This document shows positions 1 through 7,069 of a DNA stretch of 8,982 nt, in pieces (position 1 is the first letter of the stretch; every line of letters starts with the position of its first letter). The stretch covers positions 1-8,982 of the forward strand of contig CBDULQ010000159.1 of NCBI GenBank assembly GCA_965368115.1. The letters run 5' to 3'. Source of the stretch: CBDULQ01 sp965368115. Its GTDB lineage: Bacteria > Pseudomonadota > Gammaproteobacteria > SZUA-229. Under the pieces are notes generated by a model. That model worked only from the letters and a program-made list of their open reading frames with translations. It was not told the DNA's origin and did not search any database. Position numbers and translations under genes: made by a program.

Positions 1-1152
1 GTGTCACGGGTGCTTACAGAAGGTATTCGTGACAAGGATACGCTGGCGCGACTTGGCGGAGACGAGTTCGCCATACTACTGCGTGACGTGGAACAACCGG
101 AAACTTTGCAGATCGCGGAAAATATTCGCGCTGGCCTGGATGAATGTAACTTCCGTTACAAGGGGCAGAGTTATTCGGTGCATGGCAGTCTGGGTATCGC
201 GATGATGGATATCGACAATATGACCTCCGGCGATGTGCTGGCCAATGCGGATATCGCTTGTCATATCGCGAAGCGCAGTGGTCGTAACCAGACGCATCTT
301 TACGAGGCCAGTAGTGATGAAAAGAATATCATGGGTACCGAGCTAGGTTGGTCGAAACGCCTGCGCGACGCCATGCTCAACAATCATTTCGTGCTGCATT
401 ATCAGCCTATTCTGGACATGAATTATATCGATCTGAATAATTTGCCGCCGGAAGACGGATCGGTATGGCGCAAGTATATTCTCAATAAAGACAACCCGAT
501 GCATTTCGAACTGTTGTTACGCATGCATGATGAAAATGGGGAACTGATTTATCCTGAGTCGTTTATTCCCACCGCGGAGCGATTCAATTTGATGCATGAT
601 GTGGATATGTGGGTGCTCAATGCGGCGCTGGCCAAGATGTCCGAGATCAGTGTGCATCATCCGAATGTGCATTTCTCCATCAATCTGTCCGGCCATACCA
701 TCAACATGCCGGACAGCCTGCAGAAAATCAGTGGTTTGATCAGGGAACACGATGTGGATCCCACATCATTGATTTTTGAAATCACCGAGTCGTACGCCAT
801 TGCAAATTTCGCATCGGCAACGGTGTTTATCGAAGCCATGAAGGCGCTGGGTTGTCGCTTTTCGCTGGATGATTTCGGTTCCGGTTTCTGTTCCTTCTCG
901 CAGCTTAAATGTCTGCCGGCTGATTTCGTCAAGATCGACGGCCAGTTCGTCAAAGGCATGGCGCGAGGTTCCATCGACCGGGCTATCGTAACCGCCATGA
1001 ACGATGTGGCTCATTCACTGGGACGTTACACGGTTGCCGAGTATGTGGAGAGTCCGGAGATCGTCCGCTTGCTGAAAATTTGCGGTGTCGATCGCGTGCA
1101 GGGTAATTATATTTCCGTGCCGCTGGACAGTATCTGCGAAGTCAAATCCTGA
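1..1152 (+). CDS. GGDEF-EAL cyclic-di-GMP signalling protein, 5'-truncated by the window edge
   Basis: This is the C-terminal 383 residues of a bifunctional-type cyclic-di-GMP enzyme; the reading frame is open at base 1, so the first codon (GTG) is probably internal. Residues 1-102 are the second half of a GGDEF domain, with an intact GGDEF signature (19-23) and an RxxD inhibitory-site motif (R10, D13) at the usual distance before it. Residues about 118-380 form an EAL phosphodiesterase domain. Its signature reads ELLLR (170-174), fitting ExLxR, and the expected catalytic and metal positions all look present: E170, N228, E260, D290-D291, K311, E347 and Q367. Phosphodiesterase activity is therefore plausible; whether the cyclase is active cannot be judged without the missing part. 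About 22 extra residues sit between YQPI (134-137) and the ELLLR motif. The sensory N-terminus is not visible. The gene converges on tsaC, stop to stop, 5 bases apart. Confidence 0.95.
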   Translation: MSRVLTEGIRDKDTLARLGGDEFAILLRDVEQPETLQIAENIRAGLDECNFRYKGQSYSVHGSLGIAMMDIDNMTSGDVLANADIACHIAKRSGRNQTHLYEASSDEKNIMGTELGWSKRLRDAMLNNHFVLHYQPILDMNYIDLNNLPPEDGSVWRKYILNKDNPMHFELLLRMHDENGELIYPESFIPTAERFNLMHDVDMWVLNAALAKMSEISVHHPNVHFSINLSGHTINMPDSLQKISGLIREHDVDPTSLIFEITESYAIANFASATVFIEAMKALGCRFSLDDFGSGFCSFSQLKCLPADFVKIDGQFVKGMARGSIDRAIVTAMNDVAHSLGRYTVAEYVESPEIVRLLKICGVDRVQGNYISVPLDSICEVKS

Positions 1153-1161
1153 TCGAATCAG
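1149..1161. repeat. Short inverted repeat spanning two convergent stop codons
   Basis: CTGAT at 1149-1153 and ATCAG at 1157-1161 are perfect inverted arms around the trinucleotide CGA. The left arm contains the TGA stop of the EAL gene (1150-1152) and the right arm contains, on the other strand, the TGA stop of tsaC (1158-1160). The hairpin is short and has no T-run on either side, so it is a poor intrinsic terminator. No better terminator is seen at this junction. Confidence 0.4.
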
Positions 1162-1706
1162 CGCATCACACGGCCGCTGTCGATGTCGATGATGCGAGTC
1201 GGTTTGTCGAGTGCGCCTACATTCCCCGCTAATTCAAAATCTATCTCGTCGTCGAAATAGCGATGCAGCATCAGGTGGCTGCGCGCGGGGGGGAGTCCGG
1301 CGGGGTTGGCGCTGGTGGATACGATCGGACGGTCGATCACTTCGCACAGTTGTCGGGCCGGTGGATGGCGGGTCACACGTACCGCAACCCGGTCATGATT
1401 GCCGCTGATCCAGGCCGGTGTCAACGATGATCTGGGCACCAGCCAGGTGGTCGGTTCCGGAGTATTTCGAATGGTATCGATGTGCTGTTCACCAAGCTGT
1501 GTGAACGGCATTAACTGTTGAACATTGCTGGCCAGTAAAATCAGGCCCTTGTGTACCGGGCGTTGTTTGATGTCGAGCAGACGCTGTACTGCTATCGGGT
1601 CGAGGGGATCGCAGCCAAGGCCGAATACGGCTTCGGTAGGATAGGCGATGATGCCGCCCTGGTAAAAAACCGAACTGGCCTGGCGCAGTTGAAAGGGTGT
1701 GGTCAC
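1158..1706 (-). CDS. tsaC: L-threonylcarbamoyladenylate synthase (TsaC/YrdC/Sua5 family)
   Basis: TsaC makes threonylcarbamoyl-AMP from threonine, bicarbonate and ATP in the cytoplasm. TsaB, TsaD and TsaE then use it to make t6A37 on tRNAs that read ANN codons. The 182-residue length is close to the roughly 190 of E. coli TsaC (short single-domain form). Family signatures are visible: PTEAVFGLGCDP (23-34), K47-Q-R-P followed by K53-G-L-I (substrate and nucleotide pocket), VSTSANPAG (129-137) and a C-terminal PTRIIDIDSGRVMR (169-182). The start is a GTG at 1706-1704 that overlaps the TGA stop of topA by 4 bases (GTGA). There is no convincing Shine-Dalgarno sequence of its own, only A-rich lysine codons, so translation is probably coupled to topA. 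It is the last gene of the leftward operon. Confidence 0.95.
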   Translation of the reverse strand: MTTPFQLRQASSVFYQGGIIAYPTEAVFGLGCDPLDPIAVQRLLDIKQRPVHKGLILLASNVQQLMPFTQLGEQHIDTIRNTPEPTTWLVPRSSLTPAWISGNHDRVAVRVTRHPPARQLCEVIDRPIVSTSANPAGLPPARSHLMLHRYFDDEIDFELAGNVGALDKPTRIIDIDSGRVMR

Positions 1707-4159
1707 TTTTTCTTGCTGGCGGCTTTTTTCTTCGCCGTTTTCTTTTTCGCAGCGGATTTCTTTTTAGCGGTTTTCTTCTTCGCGGTCTTTTTCTTGGCGG
1801 CAGCTTTCTTCTTGGGCGCAGCCGCTTTTTTCCTGGCGACTTTCTTTTTCTTGCCTTTGCGTTCCGGCGCGGCTGCCAGTAACTGTTGACACTCTTCCAG
1901 CGTCAGTTGTTTGGGGTCCTTGTCCTTGGGAATCTTGGCGTTCTTGTTGCCGTCGGTGACGTAAGGGCCGTAACGACCGTTCAGTACTTCGATGTCATGT
2001 TCTTCGAAAGACTTGATGTACTTGTTGGCTTCGAATTCTTTTTTCTCGCGCACCAGTTCCATGGCGGTGTCGAAGTCGATGTTGTAGGGGTCGACGCCGC
2101 GGTCCTGGTATTCCTTGCGAATCGATACGAAGGTGTTGTCGTATTTGACGTAGGGGCCGAAGCGTCCGGTATTGGTGGTGACTTCCTCGCCTTCCGGGGT
2201 GTAGCCCAGATGGCGCGGCAACACGAACAGCTCGAACACGTTGTCCATGTTGATTTCGGCCATTTTCTGGCCGGGTTTCAAACTGGCGAAACGGGGTTTT
2301 TCATCGTCGTCCTTGTCGCCGATCTGTGCAAAGGCGCCCCAGGGTCCCATGCGTACGGTAATCGGTTTACCGGATTCCGGATCGGTGCCGATAAAGCGGG
2401 ATTGTGCTACGTCGGCGCGGCTGACGTTTTCGTCCTTGTCGTCGACCAGTTCCTTGAACGGTTTCCAGAACGAACGCATCAACGGCACCCAGTCTTCTTC
2501 GCCACGGGAAATGGAGTCCAGTTCGTCTTCCATTTTCGCAGTGAAATCATAATCCACATACTGGGTGAAATGCTGGGTCAGGAACATGTTGACGATGCGA
2601 CCGATATCGGTCGGTGTGAAACGACGATTTTCCAGTTCCACATAACCGCGATTCTGCAGTGTGGAAATAATGCTGGCGTAAGTCGATGGGCGACCGATAC
2701 CGTATTCTTCCAGTGCCTTGACCAGGCTGGCTTCAGTGTAACGCGGTGGCGGTTCGGTGAAGTGCTGGTCGCAGTGAATTTCGTTGAGCTTGATCTGTTC
2801 GCCTTCTTCCATCGGCGGCAGGATGTTTTCTTTTTCTTCGTCACTATCTTCAGTATCGTCCTTGCCTTCCATGTAAACGGCCATGAAACCGGGGTGTTTA
2901 ATGGTCGAGCCGTTGGCACGGAACTGATTGCCGTCACCGCATTGCAGGTCCACGGCGACCGTATCCAGAGTGGCATGGATCATCTGGCAGGCCACGGTGC
3001 GCTTCCAGATCAGTTCATAAAGTTTGAACTGATCCGGCGATAGATGACTTTTGATCTGTTCCGGCGTATGCGTCACCGAGGTAGGACGAATCGCTTCGTG
3101 TGCTTCCTGGGCATTCTTGGATTTGGTTTTGAAAACGCGAATCTCTTCCGGCAGGTTGTCCTTGCCGTAGCGCTGTTCGATCAATTCGCGAATTTCCGCC
3201 AGGGCATCCTGTGCCAGGGTCAGCGAGTCGGTACGCATGTAGGTGATCAGGCCGACGGTTTCGCCACCGATGTCGATGCCTTCATACAACTGTTGCGCGG
3301 TGCGCATGGTGCGTTGCGCCGAGAAGCGTAATTTGCGCGAGGCTTCCTGTTGCATGGTGGAGGTGGTAAACGGTGCTGCCGGGTTGCGTTTGCGTTGTTT
3401 CTTCTCGATGTTGGCAACGGTGAGGATGCCGTTGGCCGCGGAGTTCAGTGTCTGTTGTACTTCGGTCGCAGTTTCTTCATTGGTGAAGCTGAACTGTTCG
3501 ACCTTTTCGTTCCTGTACAGGCGAAGCTTGGCGTTGATGGCTTTGCTGTCTTTTTCCGCTTCCGCTTCGATGGTCCAGTATTCCTGGGCTTCGAAGTTTT
3601 CGATCTCTTCTTCGCGCTCGACGATCATGCGCAATGCGGGACTTTGTACGCGACCGGCGGACAGTCCGCGCTGGACTTTCTTCCACAGTAATGGCGACAG
3701 GTTGAAACCGACCAGGTAATCCAGCGCTCGCCGCGCCTGTTGCGCATTGATCATGTCCATGGAGAGCTGGCGCGGATGTTCGATGGCTTCCTGAATGGCG
3801 CGTTTGGTGATTTCGTTGAACACCACCCGTTTCACGTCCTTGCCCTCCAGGTCGCCTTCGTCTTTCAGCAGCTCGTAGAGGTGCCAGGAAATGGCTTCTC
3901 CTTCGCGGTCAAGGTCAGTCGCGAGATAGAGGGTGTCGGCTTTTTTCAATGCCTTGCGGATAGCATCGACGTGTTTTTCGTTTTTTTCGATGAGCTGGTA
4001 TTTCATCGAGAAGTCGCCATCGGTGTCCACCGCGCCTTCTTTGGGCACCAGATCGCGGACATGACCATAAGAGGCCATGACTTCGTAATCCTTACCCAGA
4101 TATTTTTTAATGGTTTTGGATTTGGCGGGTGACTCTACAATGACAAGGTTTGTACTCAT
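1703..4159 (-). CDS. topA: DNA topoisomerase I (type IA), zinc-ribbon-free with lysine-rich tail
   Basis: Type IA topoisomerase that relaxes negative supercoils through a transient 5'-phosphotyrosine bond. The TOPRIM domain is at about 3-115, with E9 in VESPAK and the metal triad D82-L-D84-R-E86. The catalytic tyrosine is Y307 in GLITYMRTDS, with R309 beside it. The conserved AHEAIRPT (353-360) and YTEASLVKALE...GIGRPSTYASII (474-498) stretches are present. After the catalytic core there are no CxxC zinc ribbons: the protein has only four cysteines (391, 407, 463, 757), none paired. Instead there are Topo_C-type repeats marked by GPWGAF (605-610), GRFGPYV (665-671) and GRYGPYV (728-734), then a 50-residue lysine-rich tail (769-818). 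An acidic stretch lies at about 433-443. The 818 residues compare with 865 in E. coli TopA. The ATG follows smg by 26 bases, with no clear Shine-Dalgarno sequence. Confidence 0.98.
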   Translation of the reverse strand: MSTNLVIVESPAKSKTIKKYLGKDYEVMASYGHVRDLVPKEGAVDTDGDFSMKYQLIEKNEKHVDAIRKALKKADTLYLATDLDREGEAISWHLYELLKDEGDLEGKDVKRVVFNEITKRAIQEAIEHPRQLSMDMINAQQARRALDYLVGFNLSPLLWKKVQRGLSAGRVQSPALRMIVEREEEIENFEAQEYWTIEAEAEKDSKAINAKLRLYRNEKVEQFSFTNEETATEVQQTLNSAANGILTVANIEKKQRKRNPAAPFTTSTMQQEASRKLRFSAQRTMRTAQQLYEGIDIGGETVGLITYMRTDSLTLAQDALAEIRELIEQRYGKDNLPEEIRVFKTKSKNAQEAHEAIRPTSVTHTPEQIKSHLSPDQFKLYELIWKRTVACQMIHATLDTVAVDLQCGDGNQFRANGSTIKHPGFMAVYMEGKDDTEDSDEEKENILPPMEEGEQIKLNEIHCDQHFTEPPPRYTEASLVKALEEYGIGRPSTYASIISTLQNRGYVELENRRFTPTDIGRIVNMFLTQHFTQYVDYDFTAKMEDELDSISRGEEDWVPLMRSFWKPFKELVDDKDENVSRADVAQSRFIGTDPESGKPITVRMGPWGAFAQIGDKDDDEKPRFASLKPGQKMAEINMDNVFELFVLPRHLGYTPEGEEVTTNTGRFGPYVKYDNTFVSIRKEYQDRGVDPYNIDFDTAMELVREKKEFEANKYIKSFEEHDIEVLNGRYGPYVTDGNKNAKIPKDKDPKQLTLEECQQLLAAAPERKGKKKKVARKKAAAPKKKAAAKKKTAKKKTAKKKSAAKKKTAKKKAASKKK
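1706..1855 (-). repeat. Degenerate repeat encoding the lysine-rich C-terminal tail of TopA
   Basis: These 50 codons (TopA residues 769-818) encode irregular KKK-TA, KKK-SAA and KKK-AA units; 27 of the 50 residues are lysine and nearly all the rest are alanine, threonine or serine. On the + strand the DNA is a run of TTTCTT-like tracts broken by GC-rich alanine codons. Similar basic tails on topoisomerase I of actinobacteria are known to aid DNA binding and processivity; the same role here is inference. AAA and AAG codons alternate, so the repeat is imperfect at DNA level and may vary in length between strains. Confidence 0.8.
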
Positions 4160-4185
4160 AGACCAGGTGTATTGGTTTTTTCTTT

Positions 4186-4214
4186 TTAATGCATATAGCT
4201 TACTAATTGATCAA
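4186..4214 (-). promoter_or_regulatory. Weak candidate promoter for topA inside the end of smg
   Basis: Reading leftward, TTGATC (4214-4209) is followed after 17 bases by CATTAA (4191-4186), which includes the smg stop codon. The -35-like hexamer is fair and the -10-like hexamer poor (three of six consensus positions). Local DNA is AT-rich, and transcription would start about 20 bases before the topA ATG. It could give topA expression independent of the upstream genes. E. coli topA is known to be driven by several promoters that respond to supercoiling, but nothing here shows this directly. Confidence 0.2.
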
Positions 4215-4659
4215 ATACCAAACTTTCCATCCAGGCGTAAGCGTTTTCTTCACCGGGATGGCTATACAGCACGATCATGGCGACCCATTTCAGCTGTTCG
4301 ATATCCAGTTCTACATCGAGCGCCAGAATGCTGTCCAGGATCAGTTCGCGAGTGGTTGGCGTCAGGATGCCGGATTCTTCCAGATAAATCAGGAAGCCGC
4401 GGCACTCCTTGTCCAGGATCATCTGCTCCAGGTCGCTGTATATGCGCACCGAATCGCTGCGCTGATCGCGTACATTCGTTTCCAGTTGAATATCGGCCAG
4501 GTCTTCCAGCCAGTCAAATGCACGCAGAATTTCATGCTGCGGGAAACCCAGTTCTTCAAGTCGGTTTACGATGATGTCGCGCTCGGGGTCGATATTAGGT
4601 TCTTCGCCAATGATGTTTTCAAACAGGTACATCAATACATCTACAACGTTTTGTTTCAT
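4186..4659 (-). CDS. smg: Smg family protein (DUF494)
   Basis: A 157-residue protein, the same length as E. coli Smg and alike along its length: DVLMYLFEN near the start, a WLEDLAD segment (50-56), RIYSDLE (72-78), CRGFLIYLEESG (86-97), LALDVELDIEQLKWV (112-126) and a PGEENAYAWME segment (135-145). The function is not established. It is acidic, apparently helical, without a signal peptide or membrane segment, so cytoplasmic. The frame extends upstream to 4812, but the ATG at 4659 is chosen because family similarity begins there, a GAGAGAG ribosome-site-like sequence precedes it, and any longer form would overlap dprA by many codons. The dprA stop lies 10 bases upstream. Its constant placement beside dprA in gammaproteobacteria is the main clue to its role. 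Confidence 0.93.
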   Translation of the reverse strand: MKQNVVDVLMYLFENIIGEEPNIDPERDIIVNRLEELGFPQHEILRAFDWLEDLADIQLETNVRDQRSDSVRIYSDLEQMILDKECRGFLIYLEESGILTPTTRELILDSILALDVELDIEQLKWVAMIVLYSHPGEENAYAWMESLVFDQLVSYMH

Positions 4660-4669
4660 TCGCTCTCTC

Positions 4670-5776
4670 TCAGGCGCTGGATCGGCTGCGACTATAAAGT
4701 CCTTTCTGTGATACGACGTGCCCCTGCAATTCCAGAATGAGTAACATGGAGGCAATTTCGGCAGCGGATAGTTTACTGCGACTGGCCAGTTCGTCGATGC
4801 TGACTGGCTCATATTCCATGCAATCCAGCAGGGTTATATAAGCGGGATCAAGGTCGGTTTCGACCTCGCTCGCTGAATTCTGGGCGCTAGTATGGCTTGA
4901 AGAAGACAGATTTACCAGAGGTAACAGTTCTTCCAGGATATCGCCGGCGGTTTCCACCAGCTTGGCGCCCTGGCGAATCAGTGCATGGCAGCCGCGTGCC
5001 AGCGGGTTGTGTATGGAGCCGGGGATGGCGAATACCTCGCGACCCTGTTCCATGGCGTGGCGGGCCGTGATCAGCGAGCCGCTGCTGGTGGCCGCTTCCA
5101 CCACCAGGGTGCCGATACTCAGGCCGCTGATGATGCGATTGCGGCGCGGGAACAGCCCCTTGTGTGGTTCGGTGCCGATCGGCGACTCGCTGACGATGCA
5201 GCCCTGTTCGGCGATGCTCTGCGCCAGTGCGGTATTGCTGGAGGGATAAATCTTGTTCAGCCCGTTGGCGACCACCGCAACGGTGCCGGCGATGCCGCGT
5301 AAGGCACCCTGGTGGCAGGCGCTGTCCAGACCCCGAGCCAGGCCGCTGGTGATGGTGAGCCCGGCGGCGGACAGGTGCTCGGCAAACTCTTCCGCATTCC
5401 GCCGACCCACCGCGGTCGGGGTACGGCTGCCGACCATGGCCAGTTGCGGCTGCAGCAGATAGTCCGGATCACCGATGCCGTACAGCAGATAAGGTGGATC
5501 GGCAATGTTGTTCAACAGATGCGGATAGCCGGGCTGGTCATGGCCAATGATGAAGTGGCGCGGGCGGTCGAGCCAGGCCAGGTCGCGCTCGACGCCGCTG
5601 TCGTGATTGTCGCGGATACGTTGAATGGCCTCGTCGCCGAGTTCGAACTCGGCCAGTTCGGCACGCGGCGCAGCCCGTACCGCAGCCGCCGAACCGTAAT
5701 GATTCAGCAGTGGGTACAGGGTGGTCGGGTTTAGATTGCTACGATGTAAGGCTAGCCGGTCGGGCAGATCATCCAT
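4670..5776 (-). CDS. dprA: DNA-processing protein DprA (Smf)
   Basis: DprA binds incoming single-stranded DNA during natural transformation, protects it and loads RecA; the gene is also kept in species not known to be transformable. At 368 residues it is close to E. coli Smf (374). An N-terminal SAM-like helical region (about 5-65) precedes the Rossmann-fold DNA-binding domain (about 75-285), with GSRTP (116-120), SGLARGLDSACHQGAL (144-159), FPRRNRIISGLS (209-220), SSGSLITARHA (231-241) and IPGS (251-254). A serine-rich linker (about 289-308) leads to a winged-helix domain (about 312-362). The start is well fixed: the tsaP stop codon is in the same frame four codons upstream, and this ATG is the first start codon after it. 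No Shine-Dalgarno sequence is seen, so translation is probably coupled to tsaP. Confidence 0.97.
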   Translation of the reverse strand: MDDLPDRLALHRSNLNPTTLYPLLNHYGSAAAVRAAPRAELAEFELGDEAIQRIRDNHDSGVERDLAWLDRPRHFIIGHDQPGYPHLLNNIADPPYLLYGIGDPDYLLQPQLAMVGSRTPTAVGRRNAEEFAEHLSAAGLTITSGLARGLDSACHQGALRGIAGTVAVVANGLNKIYPSSNTALAQSIAEQGCIVSESPIGTEPHKGLFPRRNRIISGLSIGTLVVEAATSSGSLITARHAMEQGREVFAIPGSIHNPLARGCHALIRQGAKLVETAGDILEELLPLVNLSSSSHTSAQNSASEVETDLDPAYITLLDCMEYEPVSIDELASRSKLSAAEIASMLLILELQGHVVSQKGLYSRSRSSA

Positions 5777-5785
5777 GCCGCGAGC

Positions 5786-7057
5786 TTAGCGCGGATTTTC
5801 AACTAAGTCATTCCTTCTGATGACACGGGTGGACTCGACGATCAGGCCGTAGCTGACACGGTCGAAGACCTTGAAGATGATCATCAGGCCGCTACGCTCA
5901 TTAGGCAGGGTGACCATCAGTTTTTCCGCTTCACCGCGGGGTAGCTGCTTGCGCGCCAGGTAGCGGTCGCGGGCTTCGCCGCCCTTGTAGTAGGTGGCCA
6001 GTACATGGCCGACATCAATACCGTCTTCGCTGCCCCGATTGATGACCACGATCTGATAACTGGCGACGCTGGAAATGGCATCGAACAGGGAAATGATCTG
6101 GCCTTGAACTTCCTCTCGGGGCAGTTTGGGATAGAACAGATAATTGATTTCCGAGGCATCGGTATCCATCAGCATGTCACCCACCAGCACTTCACGGTTG
6201 CTGTCGGTGATGGTGGCGGTGGCCGGGTTGCCGTAACGATCGATGCGAGCTTCACCGGCATAAATCACTTCGTAACCCAGTACTTCGCCGGTCTCGGGGT
6301 CGCGGAATGCTTCTCCGCGACGATAGATGCCATAGCGTACCCGGTCCTTGTTCAGTTCTCCGCGGATGTAGATGCGGTTGTCGGCACCCAGGATCAGGTG
6401 TGCTTCGTCGCTGGATACAATATAAGGGGCCTCGTCGATCTGTTCCTTGGTCACGACATTCGGTCGCGACAGGAACTGGCGAATGGCATCGCTGGGAATG
6501 GTGGGAATCTGAGCCTGCAGCGAGGTACGTCGGGCCTGCGGGATCAGTTTGGTGATCTTCAATCCGTCCGCGGTTTTATCCGGGGTTTCGATGCGCACGA
6601 CTTCGGAACCATCGGCGGCGCGGCTGAGTTGGATTTGCGGGCGACCGTCCACATATATAAGAGTCAGGACGTCGCCGGGATAAATCAGGTGCGGATTCTG
6701 TACCTGGGGATTACGGTACCAGATCTCCGGCCAGTACCAGGGATCGTGCAGGAACATGGCTGCGATGTCCCAGAGCGTATCGCCTTTTTTCACGATATAC
6801 TGTCGCGGATAATCGGCCTTGATACGAATGTTTTCCACCGGCACAGGTTCCGCTTCCATGGCGGCGGCAGGTGCAGGGGCAGCGGTCTCGGCCGGTTGAG
6901 CGGTTGATGAATCGGCCCACGGAGAGGAGGCAGTCTGATTCTCGGCATCGCTGTCGGAAGATGACCAGGGCATTAAGGAGCAGGCGGATGTTATGATTGT
7001 CGTGCCTAAGATCAGCACGGGGAGCTTGACTAGGGTCCCGATAGCTCTGATTTCCAA
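5786..7057 (-). CDS. tsaP: LysM-domain lipoprotein, TsaP-like (type IV pilus secretin-associated family)
   Basis: A 423-residue exported protein. Residues 1-25 look like a lipoprotein signal peptide (R4 and K11, a hydrophobic core, then ITSA before C26); serine at +2 would favour outer-membrane delivery. A Ser/Ala/Pro/Glu-rich linker (27-80) leads to a LysM peptidoglycan-binding domain (about 86-136: YIVKKGDTLWDIA and NPHLIYPGDVLTL). The remaining 280 residues include RIYIRG (228-233), VVINRGSEDGIDVGHVL (337-353) and FKVFDRVSYGLIVEST (395-410), resembling the C-terminal part of TsaP. In Neisseria and Myxococcus TsaP anchors the PilQ secretin ring to peptidoglycan. In Pseudomonas the tsaP gene also sits between def (divergent) and dprA, which supports the assignment; pilus function here is inference. 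The start is TTG, preceded by GGGGA at a 7-base spacing, and no in-frame ATG exists between it and the upstream stop. Confidence 0.8.
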   Translation of the reverse strand: MEIRAIGTLVKLPVLILGTTIITSACSLMPWSSSDSDAENQTASSPWADSSTAQPAETAAPAPAAAMEAEPVPVENIRIKADYPRQYIVKKGDTLWDIAAMFLHDPWYWPEIWYRNPQVQNPHLIYPGDVLTLIYVDGRPQIQLSRAADGSEVVRIETPDKTADGLKITKLIPQARRTSLQAQIPTIPSDAIRQFLSRPNVVTKEQIDEAPYIVSSDEAHLILGADNRIYIRGELNKDRVRYGIYRRGEAFRDPETGEVLGYEVIYAGEARIDRYGNPATATITDSNREVLVGDMLMDTDASEINYLFYPKLPREEVQGQIISLFDAISSVASYQIVVINRGSEDGIDVGHVLATYYKGGEARDRYLARKQLPRGEAEKLMVTLPNERSGLMIIFKVFDRVSYGLIVESTRVIRRNDLVENPR

Positions 7058-7064
7058 GGTGTTT

Positions 7065-7069
7065 TCCCC
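7065..7069 (-). promoter_or_regulatory. Ribosome binding site supporting the TTG start of tsaP
   Basis: Reading leftward, GGGGA at 7069-7065 lies 7 bases before the TTG at 7057. It is the best Shine-Dalgarno match near this gene. An in-frame TGA ten codons above the TTG rules out a longer form, and starting at the next GTG would remove both basic residues of the signal peptide. Confidence 0.5.

Noticed and set aside
1..3. GTG at base 1 as the true start of the GGDEF-EAL gene
   Set aside because: It would begin in the middle of a GGDEF domain, just before the signature. The gene must extend upstream of the window.
1706..1855. CRISPR-like or microsatellite repeat at the end of topA
   Set aside because: The units are irregular, have no spacers, and are explained by runs of lysine and alanine codons in frame with topA.
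1886..3043. 385-residue open frame on the + strand opposite topA
   Set aside because: It is an antisense shadow of the conserved topA coding sequence, rich in Val, Phe and Gly, with no recognisable domain. Its length follows from topA codon bias.
4186..4812. A 208-residue version of Smg starting at 4812
   Set aside because: Its first 51 residues lie on top of the end of dprA in another frame and have no family resemblance; the ATG at 4659 gives the exact usual length of Smg.
6005..6907. 300-residue open frame on the + strand opposite tsaP
   Set aside because: It is a shadow of the LysM protein gene, which has a clear signal peptide and domain; the antisense product shows no motif.
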